Of a stretch of DNA of 64,000 bases, positions 35,848-44,642 are shown one piece after another. Within the stretch, counting starts at the first letter, position 1. Each line of letters begins with the position of its first letter. The translations under genes were made by a program, and so were the position numbers. The notes beneath the pieces are model-generated. The model was not told the origin of the DNA. It did no database searches and saw only the letters and a list, made by a program, of their open reading frames with translations. The DNA is taken from assembly GCF_000383615.1 (NCBI RefSeq), contig NZ_KB911592.1:62001-126000 (forward strand), read 5' to 3'. The stretch is from Streptomyces canus 299MFChir4.1. Lineage in GTDB: Bacteria; Actinomycetota; Actinomycetes; Streptomycetales; Streptomycetaceae.

Positions 35848-36819
35848 TCACAGCCGCAGCATCTCGATGCGGCCGGTGTTCAGCGCGGCGGCTCGGACGG
35901 GGTCGTCCGTCGGGACGGTGGCGGCGAAGAGGGTGCGCCCGTCGTGCCCGGCCACCAGGCAGCTGAGGGTGTGCTGGCTCGTCGCCACTCGATGGAGGAC
36001 CCGGCCGCCCTCGGCCACGCGCACGCATTCGCCGCGCAGGGCGTTCGCCACCCAGATCGTCTCGCCGTCGGTGTCCCAGGCGATGCCGTCCGGTGCGACG
36101 GGTGACGCGGAACGCTTGGCTATGGCGGGGTGGTCCAGGAGCGCGGAGATCCGGCGGGTGATGCGTCCGGGCAGCCCCGGATGGTTCACCAGGCGCCACA
36201 GGAGCGGCGAGATCAGCGCGGCCCAGGGCTGTGGGTCCGCAAGCGTGCCGTCGGCGTGGGCGGGAAGGCGGGTGAGCCGCATCGCCAGCGTCTCGGCCAC
36301 CACGAGCGCCGTACCGTCGGCCGTGAGGAGCATGCCGTTGGGAAACAGCAGCGGCTCCGACAGCCCGAGCAGGCTCCCGTCCGGGGCGAGGCAAGCGACC
36401 GGGGTTCTCGGGGGGCCGGGGGGCGCGTAGAGCTGGGAGTTGGGGTGCTCGCGCACGAAGGCGTGGTAGTCGAACCCGAAGTTCCCGACGTACGCCCGCC
36501 CTTGGGGATCGACCAGCATGTCGTTGACAGGACCGCCGACTACATCGCGCAGATCGGCGTGCTCGACCAGCTCGCCGTCCGTTTCCTGCCGGTACACGCG
36601 GCCCTCGTCCATGTACACGACCAGCAGGCGGCCGTCGGGAAGCCAGCCGAGCCCACCGGCCCGGCCCGGGACCTTCAGGACCGTCTCCGGCTCCCCGCCG
36701 CCGTCCCAGCGATGCACCGTGCCGTGCGCCAGATCGGAGAACCACAGAGCCCCCTCGTGCCAGCGCAGGCATTCCGGAACACCGAGGCCGCTCACTGCGA
36801 GCGCTGCCGTTGTTTTCAT
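35848..36819 (-). CDS. SMP-30/gluconolactonase-family protein
   Basis: 323 residues from ATG 36819, GAGGAG eight bases upstream. Six-bladed propeller signatures: GVPECLRWHEGALWFSD (metal-binding Glu), GRAGGLGWLPDGRLLVVYMD, GPVNDMLVDPQGRAYVGNFG (metal Asn/Asp), GLSEPLLFPNGMLLTADG and PDGIAWDTDGETIWVAN. Such enzymes hydrolyse aldono- or other lactones. It is divergent from the aldehyde dehydrogenase gene, and a TetR-type box lies between them. Lactonase, SDR and dehydrogenase together suggest stepwise oxidation of an alcohol or sugar. Confidence 0.9.
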   Translation of the reverse strand: MKTTAALAVSGLGVPECLRWHEGALWFSDLAHGTVHRWDGGGEPETVLKVPGRAGGLGWLPDGRLLVVYMDEGRVYRQETDGELVEHADLRDVVGGPVNDMLVDPQGRAYVGNFGFDYHAFVREHPNSQLYAPPGPPRTPVACLAPDGSLLGLSEPLLFPNGMLLTADGTALVVAETLAMRLTRLPAHADGTLADPQPWAALISPLLWRLVNHPGLPGRITRRISALLDHPAIAKRSASPVAPDGIAWDTDGETIWVANALRGECVRVAEGGRVLHRVATSQHTLSCLVAGHDGRTLFAATVPTDDPVRAAALNTGRIEMLRL

Positions 36820-36895
36820 TCAGCCACTCCTCAGGTGACCGGCTGACGGGGCTCTGCTCCACCGCAACCAGAAGTTGGACGCTTGTACAGGACGC

Positions 36896-36933
36896 TTGAC
36901 TTGTACGGGCGACCGTCTCATTCTGAGTGAACT
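36896..36933. promoter_or_regulatory. Aldehyde dehydrogenase promoter with TetR-type box
   Basis: TTGACT (36896-36901), a 17-base spacer and CATTCT (36919-36924) make a promoter pointing at the dehydrogenase. The segment from 36899 begins ACTTGTACGGGCGAC and continues to CTCATT. It matches 18 of the first 24 positions of the TetR-gene box without gaps. A second CGCTTGTAC lies just upstream. The region also serves the divergent SMP-30 gene. Confidence 0.5.
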
Positions 36934-36960
36934 GAAGTCAACGTTCCGGCGGGAGTTTTC

Positions 36961-38549
36961 GTGGCTGAGATGCAAACCCTCAAAGCAGACGGCGCTCCGA
37001 CGGGGGCACTGATCGCGGTGGACAATCCGGCCACCGGAGGGGTGGTAGGCCACGTCTCCGACGCGACGGCGCGGGAGGTGGCCGAGGCGATCGCGGGGGC
37101 CCGGCGGGCGCAGCCGGGTTGGGCGGCACTGGATGCCCGTTCACGTGCGGAGTTCTTCACGCGCGGCCGCCGGTGGCTCCTCTCGCACCGGGAGGAGATC
37201 GCGGACCTGATCGTGGAGGAGAACGGCAAGGCGCGCGAGGACGCGATCGTCGAGATCGTCTACTGCACCGGTGCCTTCGCCCACTGGGCGAAGCAGGCCC
37301 GGCGGCTGCTCGCCGAGACGAAGATCCACTCCTGGTCGCCGTTCGTGCTCGGGCGCAGCATGTACACCCGCCGGGTACCGCTCGGGGTGGTCGCAGTGAT
37401 CGGCCCGTGGAACAACCCGCTGCTCAACTCGTTCGGTGACGCGATCCCGGCCCTGGCCGCCGGCAACGCGGTCGTCCTCAAGCCGTCCGAGCACACGCCG
37501 CTGACCGCGCTGCTCATGGAGCGCATGGCCCGCGAGTGCGGCTGGCCCGAGGACGTCTTCCAGGTCGTCACCGGTGCGGGCGCCACCGGCCGGGCGCTGG
37601 TGGACACCGCGGACTTCATCATGTTCACCGGATCCACGAGGACCGGCCGGCTGGTCGCGGCGAGGGCCGGCGAGCGGCTCATCCCCTGCTCACTGGAGCT
37701 CGGCGGCAAGGACGCCCTCATCGTCCTCGCCGACGCCTCCCTGGAGCGGGCCGTGAACGTCACCCTCCAGGGCGCTCTGTCCAACGGGGGCCAGATGTGC
37801 ACCTCGGTGGAGCGCGTGTACGTGGAGGAGCCCGTCTACGACGCGTACGTCGACCTCCTGCGCGAACGCTTCCAGCAGGTGACCTCGGGCAAGCCGGCCG
37901 GGCTGGGCAGCGTCGACGTGGGCGCCATGACGTTCCCGCCCCAGCTGGCCACCGTCGCGGACCACGTCGACGACGCCGTACAAAAGGTGCGCGCGTCGTC
38001 GTGGGAGGCCATGCAGGGCCCGGACCCGGCCGCTTCTTCACCCCCACCCTGCTCGTCGACGTCGACCACACCATGAAGTGCATGCGCGAGGAGACCTTCG
38101 GCCCCACACTGCCCGTGATGAAGGTCGCCGACGCCGAGGAGGCCGTCCGCCTGGTCAACGACAGCTCCTACGGGCTGCAGGCCTCCGTCATCGGATCGAA
38201 CACCAAGCGGGCCCGCCGTCTGGCGGAGCGACTCGAAGCCGGCTGCATCACCGTCAACGACGCCCAGACCAACTACATGGCCCTCGGCCTGCCCATGGGC
38301 GGCTGGAAGGACTCCGGCCTCGGTGTACGCCACGGCGCCGAAGGCATCCGCAAGTACACCAAGCTCCAGGCCGTCAGCATCAACCGGTTCCCGCTGCGCA
38401 GGGACCTGCACATGATCCCGTACGACCCCTCGGCCTACCGCCTCATCCTCCGCCTGGTGGACCTCAGTACGGCACCCGCCGCCGCCCTCGCGACAAGTAA
38501 CACGCACCGGCCGGCCATCGGATCACGAGAGGACCCACCGCACCCATGA
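36961..38549 (+). pseudogene. Aldehyde dehydrogenase with a single -1 frameshift
   Basis: GTG 36961 (GGCGGGAG upstream) opens a standard NAD(P)-dependent aldehyde dehydrogenase: VVAVIGPWNNPLLNSFGDAI, LKPSEHTPLTALLMERMA, MFTGSTRTGRLVAARAG, SLELGGKDALIVLADA and the catalytic Cys in SNGGQMCTSVERVY. At 37981-37990 (CAAAAGGTGC) the frame is lost. One additional G would restore VQKGARVVVGG, and the rest follows in the next frame: EETFGPTLPVMKVADAEEAV, EAGCITVNDAQTNY and GGWKDSGLGVRHGAEGIRKY. The stop (38547-38549) overlaps the start of the next gene as ATGA. All active-site parts are intact apart from this indel, so it is a very recent lesion or a sequencing error. Confidence 0.8.
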
Positions 38550-38875
38550 CCGTGACGCCTGCCGCACCCCCGCACGCGCCCGTCGGAACCGTGCCCGAAG
38601 GAGTCCACCTGCCGTTGCCTCGGCACGACCTCAGCGTCGAGGAGGAGCGCCAGGTCCGGAAGCAGGAACTCGCCGCCGCCTTCCGCCTCTTCGCACGTCT
38701 CGGATTGTCCGAAGGCGTCGCGGGTCGCATCACGGCGCGCGACCCCGAGAACCCCTCCGCCTTCTGGGTCAACCCCTTCGGGATGTCCTTCAGCCGGATA
38801 CGCGTCTCGGACCTGATCCTCCTGCCGGTCGCCGCCCGAGACAGACCTACTTGTTCGCTCGACTTACTCATTTGA
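38546..38875 (+). pseudogene. Class II aldolase/adducin-family protein, 3'-truncated
   Basis: ATG 38546 overlaps the dehydrogenase stop. The first 90 residues match class II aldolase/adducin proteins: SVEEERQVRKQELAAAFRLF, GLSEGVAGRITARDPENP, AFWVNPFGMSFSRIRVSDLI. The next residues (PVAARDRPTCSLDLLI, stop) are the translated upstream region of the TetR gene. The catalytic histidines of the family, which come later, are absent. A deletion has fused the aldolase start to the TetR promoter. Confidence 0.75.
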
Positions 38876-38890
38876 CTCAGTCGTTATGAT
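38849..38890 (+). promoter_or_regulatory. TetR gene promoter and auto-operator
   Basis: The 35-bp box 38849-38883 runs ACTTGTTC, GC, TCGACTT, twelve bases, CAGTCG; CGACT and AGTCG at its right part form an inverted repeat. TATGAT (38885-38890) is a near-consensus -10 and lies only six bases before the ATG, so transcription should start at or next to the start codon. Confidence 0.6.
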
Positions 38891-38896
38891 GTGGCC

Positions 38897-39526
38897 ATGG
38901 CTCACGTATCCGCGGCGGAGCGCCGCCCCCAGCTGATCAAGGCGGCCATCGACCTCATGACCAGGGAGGGCGTCGCCGCCGGCAGTACCCGTGCCATCGC
39001 CGCGGAACTCGGCGTGGCTCAGGCCACGGTGCACTACACCTTCGGCACCAAGGAGGACCTCTACCGCGCCGTCATGGAGCAGCTCACTCAGGAGCTGCTC
39101 GCTCAGGTCAAGCGTGGGGCGCCCCCGCACGACGGTTTCGAGGAGACGCTCGTCGCCCTGGCCGGCGCGCTGTGGCGCACCGTGCGTGAGAGGCCGACCA
39201 GCCACCAACTGCTCACCGAGCTGTCCATGTTCGCGCTCCGCACGCCCAGCCTCCAGGCGGCTCTCCACAGCCACTATCGCGAGGTGGCGGCTGCGACCAC
39301 GGAGCTGATCTCCGAGGCCGCCGAGCGTGCCGGCCATCAGCTCGCCCAGCCGGCCGAGACCATCGCCCGGTTCTTCCTCGCCGGGTTCGACGGGCTCACC
39401 ATGCAGCATCTCTCGCTGCCCGACGAGAAGGCGGAGCAGGACGGCCTGCAAGCCCTGGTCTCGACGGTCATGGCCATGGCGAGTGGCCGACTGGAGCTGG
39501 TGCCGGTGCCGGTGCCGGTGACCTGA
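38897..39526 (+). CDS. TetR/AcrR-family regulator
   Basis: 209 residues from ATG 38897. HTH at about 10-57: RRPQLIKAAIDLMTREGVA, STRAIAAELGVAQATVHYTF, TKEDLYRAVMEQ. The rest is the helical ligand-binding domain, ending in a Val-Pro repeat (VPVPVPVT). No Shine-Dalgarno sequence precedes the ATG and a -10 element is six bases away, so the mRNA is likely leaderless. The box covering its promoter recurs at the MMPL gene and, less exactly, at the aldehyde dehydrogenase promoter. I infer that it represses all three. Confidence 0.92.
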   Translation: MAHVSAAERRPQLIKAAIDLMTREGVAAGSTRAIAAELGVAQATVHYTFGTKEDLYRAVMEQLTQELLAQVKRGAPPHDGFEETLVALAGALWRTVRERPTSHQLLTELSMFALRTPSLQAALHSHYREVAAATTELISEAAERAGHQLAQPAETIARFFLAGFDGLTMQHLSLPDEKAEQDGLQALVSTVMAMASGRLELVPVPVPVT

Positions 39527-39632
39527 ATCCCCGGCGCGGACGCGACCCCGTCAAGGCGCCGCAGTTGTTGGCCACGACCTCCAAGCCGGTAGCGCCCTGC
39601 TCCAGCAGAGCCCGGCTCTGAACCGACGGTGT

Positions 39633-40373
39633 CTAACTCATCGCGTCCGAGATGGACTTGACGCCGCCGTGCGCCGTGAGGCCGCCGTCGACCGGGATGT
39701 CGGCGCCGGTGATGAAGGAGGACTCGTCGGACAGCAGGAAGATGACCAGCGGGGCGACCTCCTCCAGGGTGCCGGTGCGGCCGAGCGGGGTCTCGCGGAT
39801 GTTCGCCTCGCGGAAGGCGGGCGCGGCGGAGGCGGTCATCTCGGTTTCGATGAAGCCGGGGTGGATCGTGTTGACGCGGATGCCGCGCGGGCCGAGTTCG
39901 GTGGCGGCGGCTTTCGACAGGCCGCGCAGCGCCCACTTGCTCGTCGTGTAGGCGACCGGGTAGTGGCCGGTGAGCGCGGCGGTGGAGCCGACGTTGACGA
40001 TGGACGAGCCGGGCGGCATCAGCGGCGCCAGGTGCTGGATGGCAAGGAGCGGGCCGGTGACGTTGACGGCGTGGACGCGGGCGACGTCGTCCGGGGTCAC
40101 CTCGCCGAGGCGGGCGCGCCAGGTGATGCCCGCGTTGTTGACCAGGCCGTCCACCTGACCGTACGACTCCCGCAGTTCGGCGGCGAGTTGTGCCCACTGT
40201 GCCTCGTCGGTGACGTCGAGGAGCCGGCAACCGGGAGCCTGGGCCACGTCGGTGGCGATGACGCGGGCTCCCTCACGGGCCAGGGCCTCGGCCTCGGCGG
40301 CGCCCTGGCCGCGCGCGGCGCCGGTGACGACGACGACCTTGTCCAGGAGTCTCCCGGTGTGCAGGTCGCTCAT
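39633..40373 (-). CDS. SDR-family oxidoreductase of the aromatic operon
   Basis: 246 residues from ATG 40373, which overlaps the stop of the upstream FAH-type gene (ATGA). FabG-like: KVVVVTGAARGQGAAEAEAL, DVTDEAQWAQLAAELRE, VDGLVNNAGITWRARLGE, NVGSTAALTGHYPVAYTTSK (Ser, Tyr, Lys) and IRVNTIHPGFIETEM, ending SFITGADIPVDGGLTAHG. The ARGQG variant of the glycine motif is frequent in mycofactocin- or dihydrodiol-type SDRs. It is the last gene of a seven-gene operon and may oxidise a cyclic diol or reduce a ring-fission product. Confidence 0.92.
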   Translation of the reverse strand: MSDLHTGRLLDKVVVVTGAARGQGAAEAEALAREGARVIATDVAQAPGCRLLDVTDEAQWAQLAAELRESYGQVDGLVNNAGITWRARLGEVTPDDVARVHAVNVTGPLLAIQHLAPLMPPGSSIVNVGSTAALTGHYPVAYTTSKWALRGLSKAAATELGPRGIRVNTIHPGFIETEMTASAAPAFREANIRETPLGRTGTLEEVAPLVIFLLSDESSFITGADIPVDGGLTAHGGVKSISDAMS

Positions 40374-41341
40374 GGGCGCTCCCGGGTGCGGCGGCGGGCG
40401 GTGGGCACAGGCACCGGATTCTCGCCCGGGACCACGGTGTTGGAGACGGTGCCGATGCCCTCCACGGTGAGCGTGACGGTGTCGCCCGGCTTCAGCGGCG
40501 GTGGGGACTGCTCGCCCCGGAGACCCCACAGCTCGGCGAGGCAACCGCCGTTGCCGCAGGTGCCCGAGCCGAGCACGTCGCCGGGGCGGACGGCGGTGCC
40601 GCGGGAGGCGTAGGCGACCATCTCCTCGAAGGTCCAGCTCATGTTGGACAGCAGGTCCTTGCCGACGACCTCGCCGTTCACCGAGGCGGTCAGCGCCAGG
40701 CGCAGAAAGCCGTCGGCGTCGCGGTACGGCTCCAGCTCGTCGGCGGTGACCAGGTACGGCCCCAGCGTGGCGGCTGTGTCCTTGCCCTTGCACGGGCCGA
40801 GACGGACCTGCATCTCACGGGACTGGAGGTCGCGCGCTGACCAGTCGTTGAAGACCGTGTAGCCGATGATGCGGTCCTGGGCCTGCTCGGGAGTCAGGTC
40901 CCGCCCCTCCCGGCCGATGACGGCGGCGACCTCCAGCTCGAAGTCGAGGACGGCGCTGCCCGGCGGCACCGGGACGTCGTCGTGGGCGCCGATGACCGCG
41001 TACGGGTTGGTGAAGTAGAACGTCGGCGCGTCGTACCAGGCCTCGGGCACCCCGCCGACGCCGTCCACGGACCGCCGTACCCCTTCGACGTGTTCCTCGA
41101 AGGTGACGAAGTCCCGCACGGTGGGCGGCTGGAGCGGAGGAAGGAGCCGCACCTCGGACACCTGCGGGCCCGGGGGGACGTCGAGGGCGGCGGTGCCGAC
41201 GTCCAGGAGTGCGTCGAGTCCGGCGCCGGAACCGATCAGCTCCATGAGCGAGCGCGCGCCGGGAACCGGGAGGAGAGTGCCGTCCTCCTCCACGACGGCG
41301 ACCCGGCGCTGGTCTCGGTGTTCATAGGTGGCGAAACGCAT
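40370..41341 (-). CDS. Fumarylacetoacetate hydrolase-family enzyme (1)
   Basis: 323 residues from ATG 41341. The N-terminal cap ends at about 100; the FAH core shows PTFYFTNPYAVIGAHDDV, LDFELEVAAVIGREGRDL with metal-binding Glu residues, GYTVFNDWSARDLQSREM, GPCKGKDTAATLGPYLVT and GTCGNGGCLAELWG. FAH-fold enzymes hydrolyse C-C bonds of diketo acids, hydrate dienoates or decarboxylate them, and are standard in meta-cleavage pathways. Coupled by overlap to the SDR. A second FAH gene opens the operon. Confidence 0.93.
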   Translation of the reverse strand: MRFATYEHRDQRRVAVVEEDGTLLPVPGARSLMELIGSGAGLDALLDVGTAALDVPPGPQVSEVRLLPPLQPPTVRDFVTFEEHVEGVRRSVDGVGGVPEAWYDAPTFYFTNPYAVIGAHDDVPVPPGSAVLDFELEVAAVIGREGRDLTPEQAQDRIIGYTVFNDWSARDLQSREMQVRLGPCKGKDTAATLGPYLVTADELEPYRDADGFLRLALTASVNGEVVGKDLLSNMSWTFEEMVAYASRGTAVRPGDVLGSGTCGNGGCLAELWGLRGEQSPPPLKPGDTVTLTVEGIGTVSNTVVPGENPVPVPTARRRTRERP

Positions 41342-41447
41342 GCACGGCTCCAGGCTCCGACGATCGTGGAAAGCGATGAGGGCCGGGGACGCGGCGTGGG
41401 AGTCAGGGCAGTTGACAGGGCCACCGCGTCCCCCGGGGTCGAAGGGA

Positions 41448-42386
41448 TCAGACCGGCGGGGCGACGAACACGCCGCGGTCGACGTCGTTGAAGGACTCCT
41501 TGGCGACCAGTTCGTTCATGGGGTTGGCGGTGCCCCACTGGTCGGTGACCTCGGGCTTCGAGAAGTCGTAGACGTGCGGGTGCCAGGTGTCCTCGTCCAG
41601 CACCTCCAACTCCGTCGTGTACTCCACCGTGTTGCCGTGCGGGTCGAGGAAGTACGTGAAGGTGTTGTCGCCCGCCACGTGTCGGCCGGGGCCCCAGATC
41701 TTCTGGACGCCGGCCCGCATCACCCGGCCGGACCCGCGCATGTACTCGTCCAGGCCGCGCATCTCGAAGGAGACGTGGTGCAGGGAGGTGTGCGGGCCCT
41801 TGGCGATGGCCATGGAGTGGTGCTGGTTGCTGATCCGCATGAAGTGCATGACATCGCCGACGTACGGCGAACTGAGCGTGTCGGAGTGGCGGAAGCCGAG
41901 GTGCCGCTCGTACCACTCACGGGTCCTGTCCAGGTCCGGCGAGTTCAGCACGACGTGCGACAGCTTGACCGGGATGGACTCCTTCTCCTCGATCCTGCGG
42001 TGCTGTCGTACGTCCACGTCGGCCAAGACCTCGATGGTGCGGCCGTCAATGTCGAAGAAGCGGAAGCCGTAGCCGCCTCCGGGCGTGTCCACCTTGCCCG
42101 GCTGGGAGATCAACTGGACCCCGCCTGCGAGCAGTCGCCCGGCGAGGGTGTCCACGTCCTCGGCGGAGCCGGCACCGTAGGAGACCAGGTCGAGGCGCTT
42201 CTCCTCGGCCTTGCGCAGCCGTACGACGTACTGCTCCGGGCTGCCCTCGGCGGCGAGGAAGGCGATACCGGAGTCCTCGACCACCTTGGTCAGGCCCCAG
42301 ACACCGGAGTAGAAGTCGAGTTGCTTGTCGTAGTCGGGTACGGCGAGGTCGACGTGCCGCAGATGCGTCAGCAGGTATGTGCTCAT
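41448..42386 (-). CDS. Extradiol ring-cleavage dioxygenase (type I, two VOC domains)
   Basis: 312 residues from ATG 42386. Two vicinal-oxygen-chelate modules: an N-terminal one (LRHVDLAVPDYDKQLDFYSG) and the catalytic C-terminal one (KLSHVVLNSPDLDRTREWYE). The iron ligands expected for BphC-type enzymes are present as His144, His204 (LHHVSFEM) and Glu255 (NTVEYTTE), with His236 (GPGRHVAG) and Tyr245 at the active-site acid/base positions. Length and layout match 2,3-dihydroxybiphenyl-type dioxygenases. The enzyme should open a catechol next to its two hydroxyls using O2. It is the central catabolic step of this operon. Confidence 0.93.
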   Translation of the reverse strand: MSTYLLTHLRHVDLAVPDYDKQLDFYSGVWGLTKVVEDSGIAFLAAEGSPEQYVVRLRKAEEKRLDLVSYGAGSAEDVDTLAGRLLAGGVQLISQPGKVDTPGGGYGFRFFDIDGRTIEVLADVDVRQHRRIEEKESIPVKLSHVVLNSPDLDRTREWYERHLGFRHSDTLSSPYVGDVMHFMRISNQHHSMAIAKGPHTSLHHVSFEMRGLDEYMRGSGRVMRAGVQKIWGPGRHVAGDNTFTYFLDPHGNTVEYTTELEVLDEDTWHPHVYDFSKPEVTDQWGTANPMNELVAKESFNDVDRGVFVAPPV

Positions 42387-42412
42387 AGTGGGGGGGTCCT
42401 TCTCTGTGAGGT

Positions 42413-43489
42413 TCAGGTCAGGCCGAGCAGGGCCGCCGCGTTCCCGCCGCGCACGGCGTGGAAGTCGGCGTCGGGAAGGCGTGCGGCGCGCAGTGCGCCG
42501 ACGGGGTCCTCGGTGCCCATGTCGAAGGGGAAGTCGGAGCCGAGCAGTACGCGGTCCGCGCCGGCCGCGCCGACCAGTGCCCGCAGGACGTGCGGGTCGT
42601 GGACCAGGGAGTCGAAGTACAGGCGCTTGAGGTAGCTGCTGGGCAGGTGGGCGCAGTCCGCGCCCGCGTCGGAGCGGGCGGACCAGGCATGGTCGGAGCG
42701 GCCGATGTGGGTGGGCAGATAGCCGCCGCCGTGCGCGGCGATCAGCTTCAGCTCCGGGTGCCGGTCGAGTACCCCGGAGAAGATCAGATGGGAGAGAGCG
42801 ACGGCGTTCTCGGTGGGCTGGCCGACGGTGTTGGACAGGTACCACTGGTCCAGGCGCTCGTCGAGCGTGCAGCCGAAGGGGTGCAGGAAGAGGATCGCGC
42901 CGGTCGCGGCGGCCCGCGCCCAGAAAGGCTCGTACGCCGGGTCGGACAACTCCCGTCCCGGGGCGTGGCTGGAGATCTCGACGCCCAACAGCCCGTGTTC
43001 CAGGGCCTGGTCGAGGGCGTGCACGGCCTGCTGCGGATGCTGGAGAGGAACCAGTCCGAGCCCTCGCAGCCGGTCGGGCGCCTCGGCGCAGTGCGCGGCC
43101 GTCGCCTCGGCCGCGAGCCGGCAGACCTTCTCGGCCGTCTCCTCGTCCGCCCAGTAGTGGTAGTGCGACGGCGAGGGGCTGACCAACTGCACGTCCACGC
43201 CCTGCGCGTCCATCGCGGCCAGCCGCAGGCGCACGTCGGTGGCCCTGGGGAGGACGGTGCGGACCATGGGGCCGCTGACCGCCAGGGACGCGGGGCCATT
43301 ACGGCGGGCATCCAGCTCCCTGGCCTCGGCCAGTCCGGGAAGCCCGGCCACGAAGGCCTCGACCTCGGGGATCAGGATGTGCGCGTGTACGTCGACGGTC
43401 GGGGAAGGCAGCGCGTCGCCGTTCGGGGCAGAGGGGCGGCCGGGCCGGGGGTCTGCCCCGGCGGCGCGCACCGGAGGACGGTCCGTCAC
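42413..43489 (-). CDS. Amidohydrolase-family decarboxylase/hydrolase (ACMSD type)
   Basis: 358 residues from GTG 43489, which overlaps the upstream stop (GTGA). Amidohydrolase_2 signatures: VDVHAHIL (HxH), GLGLVPLQHPQQAVHALDQA, GAILFLHPFG (metal His), LKLIAAHGGGYLPTHIGR and the final Asp in VLLGSDFPFDMG. The family includes aminocarboxymuconate-semialdehyde decarboxylase and o-pyrocatechuate decarboxylases, so decarboxylation of a ring acid or of a ring-fission product is the likely step. A hydrolase role is possible. Confidence 0.9.
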   Translation of the reverse strand: MTDRPPVRAAGADPRPGRPSAPNGDALPSPTVDVHAHILIPEVEAFVAGLPGLAEARELDARRNGPASLAVSGPMVRTVLPRATDVRLRLAAMDAQGVDVQLVSPSPSHYHYWADEETAEKVCRLAAEATAAHCAEAPDRLRGLGLVPLQHPQQAVHALDQALEHGLLGVEISSHAPGRELSDPAYEPFWARAAATGAILFLHPFGCTLDERLDQWYLSNTVGQPTENAVALSHLIFSGVLDRHPELKLIAAHGGGYLPTHIGRSDHAWSARSDAGADCAHLPSSYLKRLYFDSLVHDPHVLRALVGAAGADRVLLGSDFPFDMGTEDPVGALRAARLPDADFHAVRGGNAAALLGLT

Positions 43490-44619
43490 GGCAGCTCCCT
43501 GAGGGTGGTCATCGTGGCGTCGATCAGGCCGGGAACGTCACCCTGCACCCCGTCGAGCTGCCACTGCCCGATCTGCACGGACGCTTCGACGACCGTCCGG
43601 ACCCGGTCGATCCGCCGCTCGTAGTAGCGCGTGAACAGCTCCGTGTCCCAGGTCGACCCGTCGGCCAGTAGCAGGCTCAGCACCGAGGCGTCCTCCAGGG
43701 CCATCGCCGCGCCCTGGGCCATCGTGGGCGGGCAGCAGTGCGCGGCGTCGCCGACGAGTACGACCCTCCCCCGGTGCCAGGCCCCCTCCACCAGCATCCG
43801 GTCGAAGCAGGTGTAGTTCACCTGGGCCGGGTCGGTGATCGACTCCCGGATCTCGTCCCAGGGACCGCCGTACCCCTCGGCGAGGCGGCGCATCTCCCGC
43901 GCGTACGACTCGGGCGGGATGGTGGCGCGGTCGCGGCCGGCCTCGACCAGATAGGCGTAGACCGTGTCCTGGCTGGTGGGCGTGTAGCCGGCGATGTAGC
44001 AGGGCCCGCCGTGGGAGAGGTCGCTGCGCTCCACGCCGGCCGGGCGGGGTGCCGGGACACGCCAGATCGACATGCCGGTCGGCTCGGGCTTGGCGTCGAT
44101 GCCGATGGCGGCGCGGGTCGCGGAGTTCAGGCCGTCGGCGGCCACGACGAGCTCGTAGCGGTCCTCGGTGCCGTCGCTGAGGCGGACGGTCACCGCTTGG
44201 TCGTCCTGGGTGAGGATCTCGGCGGTGGTGCCGAGGCGGACGGTGGCCCCGGACGCCCGGACGGCGTCGGCGAGGATGCGCTGGAGCACCGGGCGCTGCA
44301 TGCCCAGGGTGGCGGGCAGGTCGTCTCCGCCGGTTCGCAGGACGTCGCCGACGTGGAGCACGGTGCCGTCCGGGGTCGTCAGGCCCAGGGAGTCGAAGGC
44401 GAAGCCGTGCTCGCGGACCTCGTCCCATACGCCGATCTCGCGCAGCACGCGCAGGGCATTGCCCTGCAGGGTGATGCCGGAGCCGCGTACGTTCCAGTCC
44501 GGCCTTGCCTCGACGAGGTCGACGTCGATGCCCGCCCGGCGCAGCAGCACGGTCATGGCGTTGCCGGAGGTGCCCCCTCCGACGACCAGGACTCTCCTTC
44601 TCCGCGTCGTAGATTCCAT
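43486..44619 (-). CDS. FAD-dependent aromatic monooxygenase (class A hydroxylase)
   Basis: 377 residues from ATG 44619 (AAAGGAG upstream). FAD motif VLVVGGGTSGNAMTVLLRRA, the substrate-side DG motif in ELVVAADGLNSATRAAIG, and the second FAD motif GRVVLVGDAAHCCPPTMAQG. GSGITLQGNALRVLREIGVW is typical of PHBH/UbiH-like hydroxylases. It would hydroxylate a phenolic substrate with NAD(P)H and O2, yielding the catechol for the extradiol enzyme two genes downstream. Start overlaps are tight on one side (GTGA with the amidohydrolase). Confidence 0.92.
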   Translation of the reverse strand: MESTTRRRRVLVVGGGTSGNAMTVLLRRAGIDVDLVEARPDWNVRGSGITLQGNALRVLREIGVWDEVREHGFAFDSLGLTTPDGTVLHVGDVLRTGGDDLPATLGMQRPVLQRILADAVRASGATVRLGTTAEILTQDDQAVTVRLSDGTEDRYELVVAADGLNSATRAAIGIDAKPEPTGMSIWRVPAPRPAGVERSDLSHGGPCYIAGYTPTSQDTVYAYLVEAGRDRATIPPESYAREMRRLAEGYGGPWDEIRESITDPAQVNYTCFDRMLVEGAWHRGRVVLVGDAAHCCPPTMAQGAAMALEDASVLSLLLADGSTWDTELFTRYYERRIDRVRTVVEASVQIGQWQLDGVQGDVPGLIDATMTTLRELP

Positions 44620-44642
44620 GGCCAACTCCTTTGTTGGGCGGG

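Noticed and set aside
37981..37990. Programmed ribosomal frameshift in the aldehyde dehydrogenase
   Set aside because: CAA AAG is not a proper tandem slippery pair and no downstream pseudoknot is evident. A single-base deletion or sequencing error is simpler.
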